From positions 1 through 10,193 of the forward strand of contig JAKIUS010000023.1 of assembly GCA_021647445.1 (NCBI GenBank): a DNA stretch of 10,193 nt, in the 5' to 3' direction. This DNA is from Geopsychrobacter sp. GTDB taxonomy: Bacteria; Desulfobacterota; Desulfuromonadia; Desulfuromonadales; Geopsychrobacteraceae. The notes below the pieces were generated by a model. That model saw only the letters and a list, made by a program, of their open reading frames with translations. It was not told the origin of the DNA and did not search any database. The position numbers and the translations under genes were made by a program. Below are positions 1 to 5,979 of this stretch, piece after piece (the stretch's first letter is position 1; the number at the start of each line of letters is the position of its first letter).

Positions 1-627
1 ATAGTTACGGAGTTTGAGGGGACAACGCGTGATCTGTTAGAGGAAGGGTTGGTAATTAATGGTTTACCTGTACGCCTCATAGATGCCGCAGGGATACGCG
101 AGAGTAGCGACCCTGTTGAAAGGGTAGGGGTGCAACGCGCTCGGGACAGGATTGAATCGGTCGATATTGTGCTTCTTTTGATCGATGGTTCTTGTGCCAT
201 GGATAAGCAGGATCAGTTGGCTCTCGATAGCTGTTCAGACCGACGTCATATTCTTGTTGTGACCAAATCGGATCTTCCCTTGATTGCGATTCTGCCTGAT
301 GACTATACGGGGCAGTCTGTCTATATTTCGGCTCGCAAGGGTGAAGGTTTAAATGAGTTGCGAGATCGTATTCACACTGAGTTGCTCGATGATCGGACAT
401 TTGGCGAGCATAGCGTACTCTTGACAAGCCAGAGACATCAGGCGGCGGCCATTGGTGCCGTTGAGGCACTTACTCAATTTGAATCTGCCCTTCAACAGAA
501 TTTTTCCCTTGAATTTCTGGCTCTCGATCTCAGTGTGGCCCTAGCAGCGCTTGGCGATATTACCGGCGAAACGACAACGGACGATGTTCTTGATTCTATC
601 TTTAGCCGTTTCTGTATAGGTAAGTAG
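1..627 (+). CDS. mnmE: MnmE (TrmE) tRNA modification GTPase, C-terminal part
   Basis: The 5' end is cut by the window edge; 208 codons remain and the frame is open from base 1. With MnmG, MnmE installs the (carboxymethyl)aminomethyl group at C5 of wobble U34 in certain tRNAs. The visible part begins just after the G1 P-loop. It holds the G2/K-loop GTTRD (bases 22-36), G3 as DAAG (family usually DTAG), G4 as TKSD (family usually NKxD), a G5-like SARKG, and the C-terminal CIGK motif whose Cys is catalytically important in the family. The residue before GTTRD is Glu where Ala or Pro is common. An in-frame TTG at 49 is internal, because homology to the G domain continues upstream to base 1. It is followed after 35 bp by mnmG, its functional partner, and probably shares a transcript with it. 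The identification is firm; only the G4 Asn-to-Thr change is slightly unusual. Confidence 0.96.
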   Translation: MVTEFEGTTRDLLEEGLVINGLPVRLIDAAGIRESSDPVERVGVQRARDRIESVDIVLLLIDGSCAMDKQDQLALDSCSDRRHILVVTKSDLPLIAILPDDYTGQSVYISARKGEGLNELRDRIHTELLDDRTFGEHSVLLTSQRHQAAAIGAVEALTQFESALQQNFSLEFLALDLSVALAALGDITGETTTDDVLDSIFSRFCIGK

Positions 628-631
628 GTTG

Positions 632-647
632 TGTTCCACGTGGAACA
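632..647. promoter_or_regulatory. parS: parS centromere-like site (ParB-binding palindrome)
   Basis: The sequence TGTTCCACGTGGAACA is a perfect 16-bp palindrome. It matches every fixed position of the classical parS consensus TGTTnCACGTGnAACA. It lies in the mnmE-mnmG gap, 5 bp after the mnmE stop and 3 bp before the mnmG Shine-Dalgarno sequence. ParB proteins load at such sites as CTP-dependent clamps and slide outwards. The parB gene in this window (start 4046) encodes the expected partner. No second match was found here; the other CACGTG cores at 1087 and 10016 lack the flanks. Confidence 0.93.
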
Positions 648-662
648 TTTGAGGAACTGTAA

Positions 663-2543
663 ATGATAGCGAGCTACGGAAAAGAATATCAGGTAATAGT
701 TGTTGGTGCCGGTCATGCTGGGTGTGAGGCTGCTCTGGCTGCCGCCCGCATCGGTTGTTCCACACTGTTGTTGACTATGGGGCTGGATGTTGTGGCGATG
801 ATGTCTTGTAATCCGGCGATCGGAGGTTTGGCCAAGGGACACCTGGTGCATGAAATTGACGCCTTGGGCGGTGAAATGGCCTTAAATATTGATCAGACGG
901 CGATTCAATTTAGAAGATTGAATACCCGGAAGGGACCAGCGGTCAGGGCGAGTCGTGCTCAGGCTGACCGTATGGCCTACAGCGCCCGCATGAAGTCTGT
1001 TCTAGAGTCAGAGCCCTGTCTCGACCTAAAGCAGGGTGCGGTAATCTCTATCGATGTCGGAGAAGCTGGTGTGCAAGGGGTTAAAACACGTGAAGGCCTT
1101 TATTACGCTGCTCAGAATGTTGTCTTAACGACCGGCACCTTTATGCGCGGTTTGATTCATATCGGACTCGAACACTATAGTGGCGGACGCGCAGGGGAAC
1201 CCGCATCTGAGGGGCTGTCAGACTGTTTGAGAGATTTAGGTTTCAAGGTTGGTCGTCTGAAAACAGGTACTCCGGCACGCCTGAGTCGTCGTAGTATCGA
1301 TTTAAGTAAACTACAAACGCAGAATGGCGATGACTTGATTCGGGGCTTTTCTTTTCTGAATAGAAACCTTAAATACGAACAGTTACCCTGTTATATCGCC
1401 AATACAAATGAAAAAACTCATGCAATTATCCGCAAAAACCTGCACCGTTCCCCCCTCTATTCTGGAATTATTGAAGGGATAGGTCCGAGGTACTGTCCCT
1501 CTATCGAGGATAAGGTTGTGCGGTTTCCTGATCGCACCTCTCATCAGACCTTCCTTGAACCCGAGGGACGAACCAGTTCAGAGATGTATCCCAGTGGCAT
1601 GTCGACCTCCCTGCCACCCGATGTTCAATTGCAGTTTTATCGTTCGATGGTCGGTCTTGAACAGGTTGAAATCATGCGTCCGGGCTATGCGATCGAATAC
1701 GATTTTGTCGAACCTATACAGATAAAAAAATCCCTTGAAACCAAGAAAATTGCAGGTTTGTATCATGCCGGCCAGATTAATGGCACCTCTGGTTATGAAG
1801 AGGCTGCGGCTCAGGGTGTCATGGCTGGGATTAATGCTGCGCGCCGTGCCAAGGGGCAGGCACCGCTGATCTTAGGTCGTGATCAGGCCTATATTGGTGT
1901 CATGATAGATGATCTTACAACCCAGCCGACCCTTGAACCCTACCGGATGTTTACCTCACGCTCTGAATTCCGTTTGCTCCTGCGGGAGGATAATGCGGAT
2001 CAACGCCTGACCCCGCTCGGGCGCAGCGTCGGTTTGGTGAGTGAGTTGCGTTGGCAGCGGTTTGAGATAAAGCAGCAGAATTATCAGGCAGGTCTTAAGG
2101 TTTTAGAAGGGCAGCGCATCAGTGCTGGTCAGCAGGAGGTCGTAAAGCGCTTTAAGCTGGAAGGGTTGAAGCAGGGCCTCAGTCTCAAGGAATTATTGCG
2201 TCGCCCCGAAATAAAGATTGAACAATTATGCACCTTGAATGATCTGTTGATGAATACAGATTCTGAGGTACTTGAACAGCTTGAAATTGCGGTTAAATAC
2301 GAAGGTTATATCAGTCGTCAGCGGGAACAGGTTGCGCGAATGAAAAACCTTGAGAATGATCCGATTTCGAGTCGGATTGACTTTAGCGCCATTGGCGGTT
2401 TGTCTCAGGAGGTGAAAGAGAGACTGCAGCAGGTGAAGCCGGAAACCCTCGGACAGGCGAGTCGCATTCAGGGGGTAACCCCCGCTGCAATCGCTGTATT
2501 GAGCGTCTATTTAAAAAGATGGAAAAAAGACTACAACAATTAA
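663..2543 (+). CDS. mnmG: MnmG (GidA), FAD-dependent tRNA uridine 5-carboxymethylaminomethyl modification enzyme
   Basis: At 626 residues this is close to the usual ~630 of the family. MnmG binds FAD and works with MnmE on wobble U34 of tRNAs reading NNA/NNG codons. The N-terminal dinucleotide-binding motif GAGHAG is at residues 15-20. The conserved Cys in CNPAIGG is residue 49 and the second conserved Cys, in the family signature GPRYCPSIEDK, is residue 278. The other signature, around AGQINGTSGYEEAAAQG, is also present, followed by the helical C-terminal domain that contacts MnmE and tRNA. The ATG at 663 is preceded by GAGGA (651-655) with 7-nt spacing. The 3' end overlaps rsmG by 25 nt. 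Nothing suggests disruption. Confidence 0.98.
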   Translation: MIASYGKEYQVIVVGAGHAGCEAALAAARIGCSTLLLTMGLDVVAMMSCNPAIGGLAKGHLVHEIDALGGEMALNIDQTAIQFRRLNTRKGPAVRASRAQADRMAYSARMKSVLESEPCLDLKQGAVISIDVGEAGVQGVKTREGLYYAAQNVVLTTGTFMRGLIHIGLEHYSGGRAGEPASEGLSDCLRDLGFKVGRLKTGTPARLSRRSIDLSKLQTQNGDDLIRGFSFLNRNLKYEQLPCYIANTNEKTHAIIRKNLHRSPLYSGIIEGIGPRYCPSIEDKVVRFPDRTSHQTFLEPEGRTSSEMYPSGMSTSLPPDVQLQFYRSMVGLEQVEIMRPGYAIEYDFVEPIQIKKSLETKKIAGLYHAGQINGTSGYEEAAAQGVMAGINAARRAKGQAPLILGRDQAYIGVMIDDLTTQPTLEPYRMFTSRSEFRLLLREDNADQRLTPLGRSVGLVSELRWQRFEIKQQNYQAGLKVLEGQRISAGQQEVVKRFKLEGLKQGLSLKELLRRPEIKIEQLCTLNDLLMNTDSEVLEQLEIAVKYEGYISRQREQVARMKNLENDPISSRIDFSAIGGLSQEVKERLQQVKPETLGQASRIQGVTPAAIAVLSVYLKRWKKDYNN

Positions 2544-3160
2544 AGCAGGGACTTAAATGTCTGCAGATCAGCTTGTCAGAAGAGATCTTGTTGAGGGAGT
2601 TGGTTTTTTTGGATGAACTGTCGCGCTGGAGCGTACGAATCAATCTGACCGCTATCCGTAATCAGCAACAGGCATTAGAGAAACATCTCATCGATTCCCT
2701 GGTTCTGGTAAAGCATTGTCCGCTTGGCCGACTCCTAGATGTGGGATCTGGGGCTGGTATTCCGGCGATTCCTTTGGCGATTGCTCAGCCGCAACGACAG
2801 GTCTGTAGTGTCGAATCAGTTGGTAAAAAAGTTAATTTTCAACGACATATGCGTCGGCATTTACAATTGGATAACTTCGAGCCCTTTAATAGTCGCGTTG
2901 AAGATCTGAAGCCCCCAGAACTTTTTCCACTTATAACCGCTCGCGCATTTGCTTCGGTCGGCAAAATTATTCAGCTGGTTCATCCTCTTCTGGCGACAGA
3001 TGGTGAATTGATTCTGCTCTGTGGATCAAAAGATGAGTCGTGTCAGGTAGAGACGGCTAATGCCCTGAAAGTACATGGTTTTAAAGTCAGAGAAACGATC
3101 CAATATCGACTTCCGTTCAGTCAAGCACAGCGCCAAATTCTGAAGATATCACGCAATTAG
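2519..3160 (+). CDS. rsmG: RsmG (GidB), 16S rRNA (guanine-N7)-methyltransferase
   Basis: The protein has 213 residues, typical of RsmG, which uses SAM to methylate N7 of G527 (E. coli numbering) in 16S rRNA. The class I methyltransferase motif I reads LLDVGSGAGIP, with Asp74 and the glycine loop at 76-80. Upstream are the family blocks RWSVRINLTAIRN and HLIDSLVL; downstream is TARAFASV, close to the usual SRAFAS. The ATG at 2519 lies inside the last codons of mnmG and gives the expected N-terminal length before the RW-NLT block. No clear Shine-Dalgarno sequence precedes it (the context is A-rich), so translation is probably coupled to mnmG. Loss of RsmG is known to give low-level streptomycin resistance in other bacteria. 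Confidence 0.96.
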   Translation: MEKRLQQLKQGLKCLQISLSEEILLRELVFLDELSRWSVRINLTAIRNQQQALEKHLIDSLVLVKHCPLGRLLDVGSGAGIPAIPLAIAQPQRQVCSVESVGKKVNFQRHMRRHLQLDNFEPFNSRVEDLKPPELFPLITARAFASVGKIIQLVHPLLATDGELILLCGSKDESCQVETANALKVHGFKVRETIQYRLPFSQAQRQILKISRN

Positions 3161-3167
3161 AGGCTCT

Positions 3168-3241
3168 GCTGTGCTAAAAGATCGTCGTATGCCGGTTGGT
3201 GCGAATAAATGGGATGCTTTTGGTTGCTGGGCTGTGCTAAA
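3168..3241 (+). repeat. Pair of 11-bp direct repeats before parA
   Basis: GCTGTGCTAAA occurs at 3168-3178 and again at 3231-3241, 63 bp apart start to start. That is close to six helical turns, and also exactly 21 codons. Both copies lie in the 116-bp rsmG-parA gap; the second ends 35 bp before the parA ATG. The repeat could be an operator pair placed on one helix face or an echo of a small coding frame. No known motif is recognised and neither copy has a clear -35/-10 arrangement. Confidence 0.5.
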
Positions 3242-3263
3242 GTTTGGCTTCATTTTTCAGTGA
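3171..3263 (+). CDS. Possible 30-codon leader ORF upstream of parA (speculative)
   Basis: A GTG at 3171 opens a 30-codon frame ending in TGA at 3261-3263. AGAGG (3159-3163), overlapping the rsmG stop, sits 7 nt upstream as a possible Shine-Dalgarno sequence; an internal ATG is at 3189. The stop lies directly before the parA ribosome-binding site, an arrangement that would allow coupling. The predicted peptide is basic and aromatic, with two Trp, and repeats the residues VLK because the 11-bp DNA repeat is in frame. I recognise no family. Chance is a serious alternative for so short a frame; conserved coding across relatives would be needed to accept it. Confidence 0.15.
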   Translation: MLKDRRMPVGANKWDAFGCWAVLKFGFIFQ

Positions 3264-3264
3264 T

Positions 3265-3270
3265 AAGGAG
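3265..3270 (+). promoter_or_regulatory. parA ribosome-binding site
   Basis: AAGGAG lies 6 nt before the ATG at 3277 and decides the parA start. An in-frame start at 3244 would add 11 residues that ParA proteins do not have and would lie upstream of this site. The sequence directly follows the stop of the small leader frame. Confidence 0.85.
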
Positions 3271-3276
3271 CAGTGT

Positions 3277-4053
3277 ATGGCGCGAATTATTACCGTAGCC
3301 AACCAAAAAGGCGGGGTTGGTAAAACCACAACCTCTGTGAATCTGGCAGCCTCGCTAGCGGTCGCAGAAAATCGCACATTACTGGTTGATATGGATCCAC
3401 AGGCCAATGCTTGCAGTGGTCTTGGAGTCGATAAAACAGAAGTAATTTCAACTATATACAATGCTTTAATCGAAGATGAAGAGATCACCTCAATTGTCGT
3501 AGAGAGTGAACTTGAATACCTCAAGATACTCCCTTCCAATACCAACCTTATCGGTGCTGAAATTGAACTGATCGAAAAGGTCGGCCGTGAGACCAGGCTC
3601 AAGGAAGTGTTGAAACCGTTGATCGATGACTATGATTACATCATCATCGATTGCCCGCCGTCTCTTTCGCTTCTGACCTTAAATGCTCTTACTGCGGCAG
3701 ATGTGGTGTTGGTCCCTTTGCAGTGTGAATTTTATGCTATGGAGGGCTTGGGGCAACTGATGCAGACGATCCGTCTGGTTCAGGGTGAACTCAATCCTCA
3801 ATTGAAAATCGGGGGAATTCTGTTGACCATGTATGACAGGCGTAACAATCTCTGTCGACAAGTGAGTGAAGAGATTCGTAACCATTTCGGCGATACGGTC
3901 TTCTCGGCAGTAATTCCGCGTAACGTTCGCCTCTCTGAGGCGCCCAGTTATGGGCAACCCGCTTTACTTTATGATATTACCTCGACCGGTGCCCGTTCGT
4001 ACCTTGAATTGGCCCAGGAGATTATGCAACAGGAGGAAGCCGTTCATGGCTAA
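3277..4053 (+). CDS. parA: ParA (Soj) chromosome partitioning ATPase
   Basis: This is a 258-residue ParA/MinD-type ATPase of the short chromosomal Soj class, without an N-terminal DNA-binding HTH. The deviant Walker A KGGVGKTT is at residues 11-18, with signature Lys11 and Lys16. VDMDPQAN is at 37-44 and the Walker B region IIIDCPPS has Asp125. In the family, ATP-bound dimers coat the nucleoid, and ParB-parS complexes stimulate hydrolysis to move origins apart. The start at 3277 is supported by AAGGAG and by alignment of the first residues (MARIITVANQKGG) with other Soj proteins. The stop overlaps the parB start by 8 nt, so the two proteins are probably made in coupled amounts. Confidence 0.97.
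   Translation: MARIITVANQKGGVGKTTTSVNLAASLAVAENRTLLVDMDPQANACSGLGVDKTEVISTIYNALIEDEEITSIVVESELEYLKILPSNTNLIGAEIELIEKVGRETRLKEVLKPLIDDYDYIIIDCPPSLSLLTLNALTAADVVLVPLQCEFYAMEGLGQLMQTIRLVQGELNPQLKIGGILLTMYDRRNNLCRQVSEEIRNHFGDTVFSAVIPRNVRLSEAPSYGQPALLYDITSTGARSYLELAQEIMQQEEAVHG
4031..4037 (+). promoter_or_regulatory. parB ribosome-binding site
   Basis: AGGAGGA, inside the end of parA, is 8 nt before the ATG at 4046. It selects that start over in-frame positions further upstream within parA (3950 onwards), which would add 32 residues unlike any ParB N-terminus. Confidence 0.85.
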
Positions 4054-4900
4054 ACGACCTGCTCTCGGAAAAGGGATGGGTGCCTTGTTGAACACGGCAG
4101 CCCAGGAAGGCGGAAAAAAATATTTCCAGTGTCCGCTTGAGGAGCTGCGTCCGCACGGCAACCAGCCACGTAAAACCTTTAATAATGCCAAGTTGTCTGA
4201 ATTGACTGCTTCGATCAAGGAGAAGGGGATTATTCAACCGCTGGTGGTGCGTCGTGTTGGCGATCACTATCAGATTATAGCTGGTGAGCGACGTTGGCGA
4301 GCTGCACAGAAAGCAGGACTCGACAAGGTGCCGGTGGTCATCCAGGATGTCAGTGAAGACTGGGCACTTGAGATGGCGTTGATAGAGAACGTTCAGCGCG
4401 AAGATCTGAATCCTATTGAAGAGGCTGAGGCCTATCAGTTCTTGATCGATTCCTTCGATCTATCGCAGGAAGAGGTTGCCCGCCGGGTTGGGAAAGAGCG
4501 GCCGACGGTTGCCAATGCCTTGCGACTTTTGAAGCTGCCGGACGCAATCAGGAACGATCTGAACGAGGAACGCCTCAGTATGGGGCATGCCCGTGCTCTG
4601 CTGGCGTTAAACGATGAAGAGGACATGTTTGAGGCGTCCCAGCAGGTCATCAACAAGAAGTTATCGGTGCGTGACACCGAAAAGCTGGTGCGGAAGATTA
4701 AGAACTTCGGTGGAATTCTTCCCAAGGTAGCCAAAGTCGAGGTCGATCCCAACCTGGAAACCCTGGCCAATGCTTTGACGCAGCGCCTAGGCGCTAAGAC
4801 GCGCGTGTTGCCGAAAGGGCAGGGTGGTAAAATCGAGGTCGGTTACCAGAATCTGGACGATCTTGACCGTTTGCTTGAATTGCTGGGTGTTTCGATCTGA
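4046..4900 (+). CDS. parB: ParB (Spo0J) chromosome partitioning CTPase clamp
   Basis: The protein has 284 residues, a usual length for chromosomal ParB. The N-terminus KRPALGKGMGALL is the short ParA-stimulating peptide. The ParB/Srx domain follows, with QPRKTF and the CTP-binding motif GERRWRA at residues 80-86. The helix-turn-helix that reads parS starts near residue 139 (LSQEEVARRVGKERPTVANAL). The last ~45 residues form the C-terminal dimerisation region, ending LDRLLELLGVSI. ParB loads at parS, closes as a sliding clamp on CTP binding and directs ParA. A consensus parS lies 3.4 kb upstream at 632-647. The gene overlaps parA by 8 nt and is followed after 43 bp by the bactofilin gene. Confidence 0.97.
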   Translation: MAKRPALGKGMGALLNTAAQEGGKKYFQCPLEELRPHGNQPRKTFNNAKLSELTASIKEKGIIQPLVVRRVGDHYQIIAGERRWRAAQKAGLDKVPVVIQDVSEDWALEMALIENVQREDLNPIEEAEAYQFLIDSFDLSQEEVARRVGKERPTVANALRLLKLPDAIRNDLNEERLSMGHARALLALNDEEDMFEASQQVINKKLSVRDTEKLVRKIKNFGGILPKVAKVEVDPNLETLANALTQRLGAKTRVLPKGQGGKIEVGYQNLDDLDRLLELLGVSI

Positions 4901-4943
4901 TTTATACAACTTGAACCTTTGGTGCATAGGATCCCTGGAGCCC

Positions 4944-5318
4944 ATGAAGAAAAAAAATTTAAATATAGATAAGGCTGATATAAAGGCTTTTCTTGGCCCC
5001 GGAAGTAAATTTGAGGGAAAATTAAGTTTCGATGAAATGGTGCGAGTCGATGGTCTATTCATTGGTGAAATTAATTCATCAGATATCCTGGTGGTTGGCG
5101 ATTCGGCTGAGATTGAAGGGAATATTAATGTCGGTCGTCTGGTATTGAGTGGACAGTTCAAGGGGAATATCGTCGCGGCGCAAAGTGTTTTGCTACATGC
5201 GCCTGCGCGGGTTGAGGGGCTCATCGAAACCCCCGTATTGCAAATCGATGAACAGGTGGTTTTTAACGGTGAAATCCGTATGTTGACCGCTGTAGAAAAT
5301 TCTGCGAGCGTCAAATAA
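4944..5318 (+). CDS. Bactofilin (polymer-forming cytoskeletal protein, DUF583 family)
   Basis: This is a small protein of 124 residues. Residues ~1-15 are a charged tail beginning MKKKN. From about residue 18 (LGPGSKFEG) runs a repeating pattern of short hydrophobic strands and glycines (RVDGLFIGEI, LVVGDSAEIEGNI, GRLVLSGQFKGNI, VEGLIETPVLQI), typical of the bactofilin beta-helix. Bactofilins polymerise without nucleotide and scaffold cell shape, polarity or chromosome organisation. The ATG at 4944 is favoured because it begins a typical lysine-rich tail; GGAG at 4937-4940 is only 3 nt away, an unusually short spacing, with AGGA at 4928-4931 as an alternative. An in-frame TTG at 4911 has no Shine-Dalgarno support. 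Closeness to parB suggests co-transcription. In Myxococcus xanthus, bactofilins position ParAB complexes; a similar role here is an inference. Confidence 0.9.
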   Translation: MKKKNLNIDKADIKAFLGPGSKFEGKLSFDEMVRVDGLFIGEINSSDILVVGDSAEIEGNINVGRLVLSGQFKGNIVAAQSVLLHAPARVEGLIETPVLQIDEQVVFNGEIRMLTAVENSASVK

Positions 5319-5344
5319 AATTGTTCGCGCTATATTGAACTTGG

Positions 5345-5358
5345 TGCGTATTAACGCA
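5345..5358. repeat. Small inverted repeat downstream of the bactofilin gene
   Basis: TGCGT-ATTA-ACGCA forms a 5-bp stem with a 4-nt loop, followed by an A-run on the + strand. It is not an intrinsic terminator for the + strand genes because no T-run follows. It could be a weak operator or a chance structure. Confidence 0.3.
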
Positions 5359-5376
5359 AAAAAATGCTTGATCCGG

Positions 5377-5430
5377 AAATCAATTAAATAGTGAAAAATC
5401 TTGACATGCTCGGGTCTGCATGGTAGCAAT
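5377..5430 (+). promoter_or_regulatory. Likely sigma70-type promoter of the atp operon
   Basis: TTGACA at 5401-5406 is a perfect -35 hexamer. After 17 bp comes TAGCAA (5424-5429), a weak -10 match, but with a TG dinucleotide at 5421-5422 giving an extended -10 element. The 24 bp before the -35 box are very AT-rich (AAATCAATTAAATAGTG and onward), like an UP element. Transcription would begin near 5436 and leave a leader of roughly 95 nt before atpF'. The site lies in the largest intergenic gap of the window, directly upstream of a highly expressed operon. The -10 assignment is the uncertain part. Confidence 0.55.
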
Positions 5431-5460
5431 CCCCTGTTTTTGGCTCCGGCCTTAAAAAAA

Positions 5461-5469
5461 TTATCCACA
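5461..5469 (+). promoter_or_regulatory. Perfect DnaA box in the atp leader
   Basis: TTATCCACA matches the high-affinity DnaA box consensus TTATnCACA exactly. It lies about 25 bp downstream of the predicted atp transcription start, after an A-run. It is the only exact match I found in the window, so this is not evidence for an origin; it may be a regulatory site or a DnaA-titrating site. Confidence 0.5.
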
Positions 5470-5473
5470 AATC

Positions 5474-5488
5474 CTGTATACAGTATAC
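5474..5488. repeat. GTATAC tandem repeat with a 10-bp palindrome
   Basis: CTGTATACAG (5474-5483) is a perfect 10-bp palindrome. GTATAC occurs twice, at 5476-5481 and 5483-5488, separated by one base. It begins 4 bp after the DnaA box and ends 41 bp before the atpF' start. It may be a repressor or activator half-site array, or a second weak -10 region; no known regulator is recognised. Confidence 0.4.
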
Positions 5489-5518
5489 CGACAGTAAATC
5501 GCTTTTGATAATCGATAA

Positions 5519-5524
5519 GAGGTG
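5519..5524 (+). promoter_or_regulatory. Ribosome-binding site selecting the TTG start of atpF'
   Basis: GAGGTG is 5 nt upstream of TTG at 5530. The next in-frame ATG (5629) would remove the membrane segment, so this site decides a TTG start. The nearby GTG at 5522 is out of frame. Confidence 0.75.
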
Positions 5525-5529
5525 AAATT

Positions 5530-5958
5530 TTGATCAGTCTCGACTGGACTCTGATACTGCAGTTTTTTAACTTTTTGGTGCTCCTGCTCATCCTGAATAA
5601 AATCCTCTATCGTCCCCTGCAGGCCATTATGGCTCAGCGGAATGAGAAGATTGAAGGGGGTAAGGCGCGCGCCCGTGATCTTGAGGCCGATATTGAAGAG
5701 AAAATGCACAGCTATCAGCAACAACTAAATGCGGCCAAGTCCGAAGCTGCTTTAGAGCGTGCAGGGTTGCGCAAGGCGGCTCACCAGCAGGAGTCTGAAA
5801 TTACTGGTGAAGCCCAGGAAAAAGCGGTTGCCCGGGTCAAGAGTATTCGCGGGCAGGTCGAGAAAGAAGCCAGCGAAGCTGCTCAGGTGCTTAAAGATGG
5901 CGCAGAAGCGATGGCGGGACAAATTGCCTCCAAGGTTCTCGGCCGAGAACTGGTCTGA
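5530..5958 (+). CDS. atpF': F-type ATP synthase subunit b' (peripheral stalk)
   Basis: The 142-residue protein has one N-terminal membrane segment (about residues 6-24, LILQFFNFLVLLLILNKIL) and then a long charged, alanine- and glutamate-rich helix. This is the standard plan of b-type stator subunits. The sequence QFFNFLVLLLILNK followed by LYRPL marks the membrane exit. With subunit b it forms a heterodimeric stalk holding the F1 head against rotation. Having distinct b' and b genes side by side is usual in cyanobacteria, phototrophic alphaproteobacteria and many deltaproteobacteria. It is also annotated atpX or a second atpF in some genomes. The start is TTG, chosen because only it retains the membrane helix. 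It is the first gene of the atp operon; the next gene follows after 21 bp. Confidence 0.92.
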   Translation: MISLDWTLILQFFNFLVLLLILNKILYRPLQAIMAQRNEKIEGGKARARDLEADIEEKMHSYQQQLNAAKSEAALERAGLRKAAHQQESEITGEAQEKAVARVKSIRGQVEKEASEAAQVLKDGAEAMAGQIASKVLGRELV

Positions 5959-5979
5959 TTCATGCGAAAAGGGATTTCG

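Noticed and set aside
77..469. A 130-codon minus-strand frame opposite mnmE
   Set aside because: It is a shadow of a well-recognised gene, with low-complexity translation and no ribosome-binding support.
1087..1092. CACGTG core in mnmG as a second parS
   Set aside because: The flanks match the parS arms at only a few positions.
1426..1434. TTATCCGCA, a one-mismatch DnaA box in mnmG
   Set aside because: It is isolated, imperfect and explained by coding sequence.
5437..5460. T-run, GGC-TCCG-GCC, A-run as a terminator or attenuator before atpF'
   Set aside because: The stem is only 3 bp unless bulges are allowed and no T-run follows it, so it is too weak to call.
5319..5529. Possible oriC because of a DnaA box, AT-rich tracts and nearby parS/parAB
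   Set aside because: Only one exact DnaA box is present, with no cluster and no adjacent dnaA, dnaN or rpmH. The region is better explained as the atp promoter and leader.
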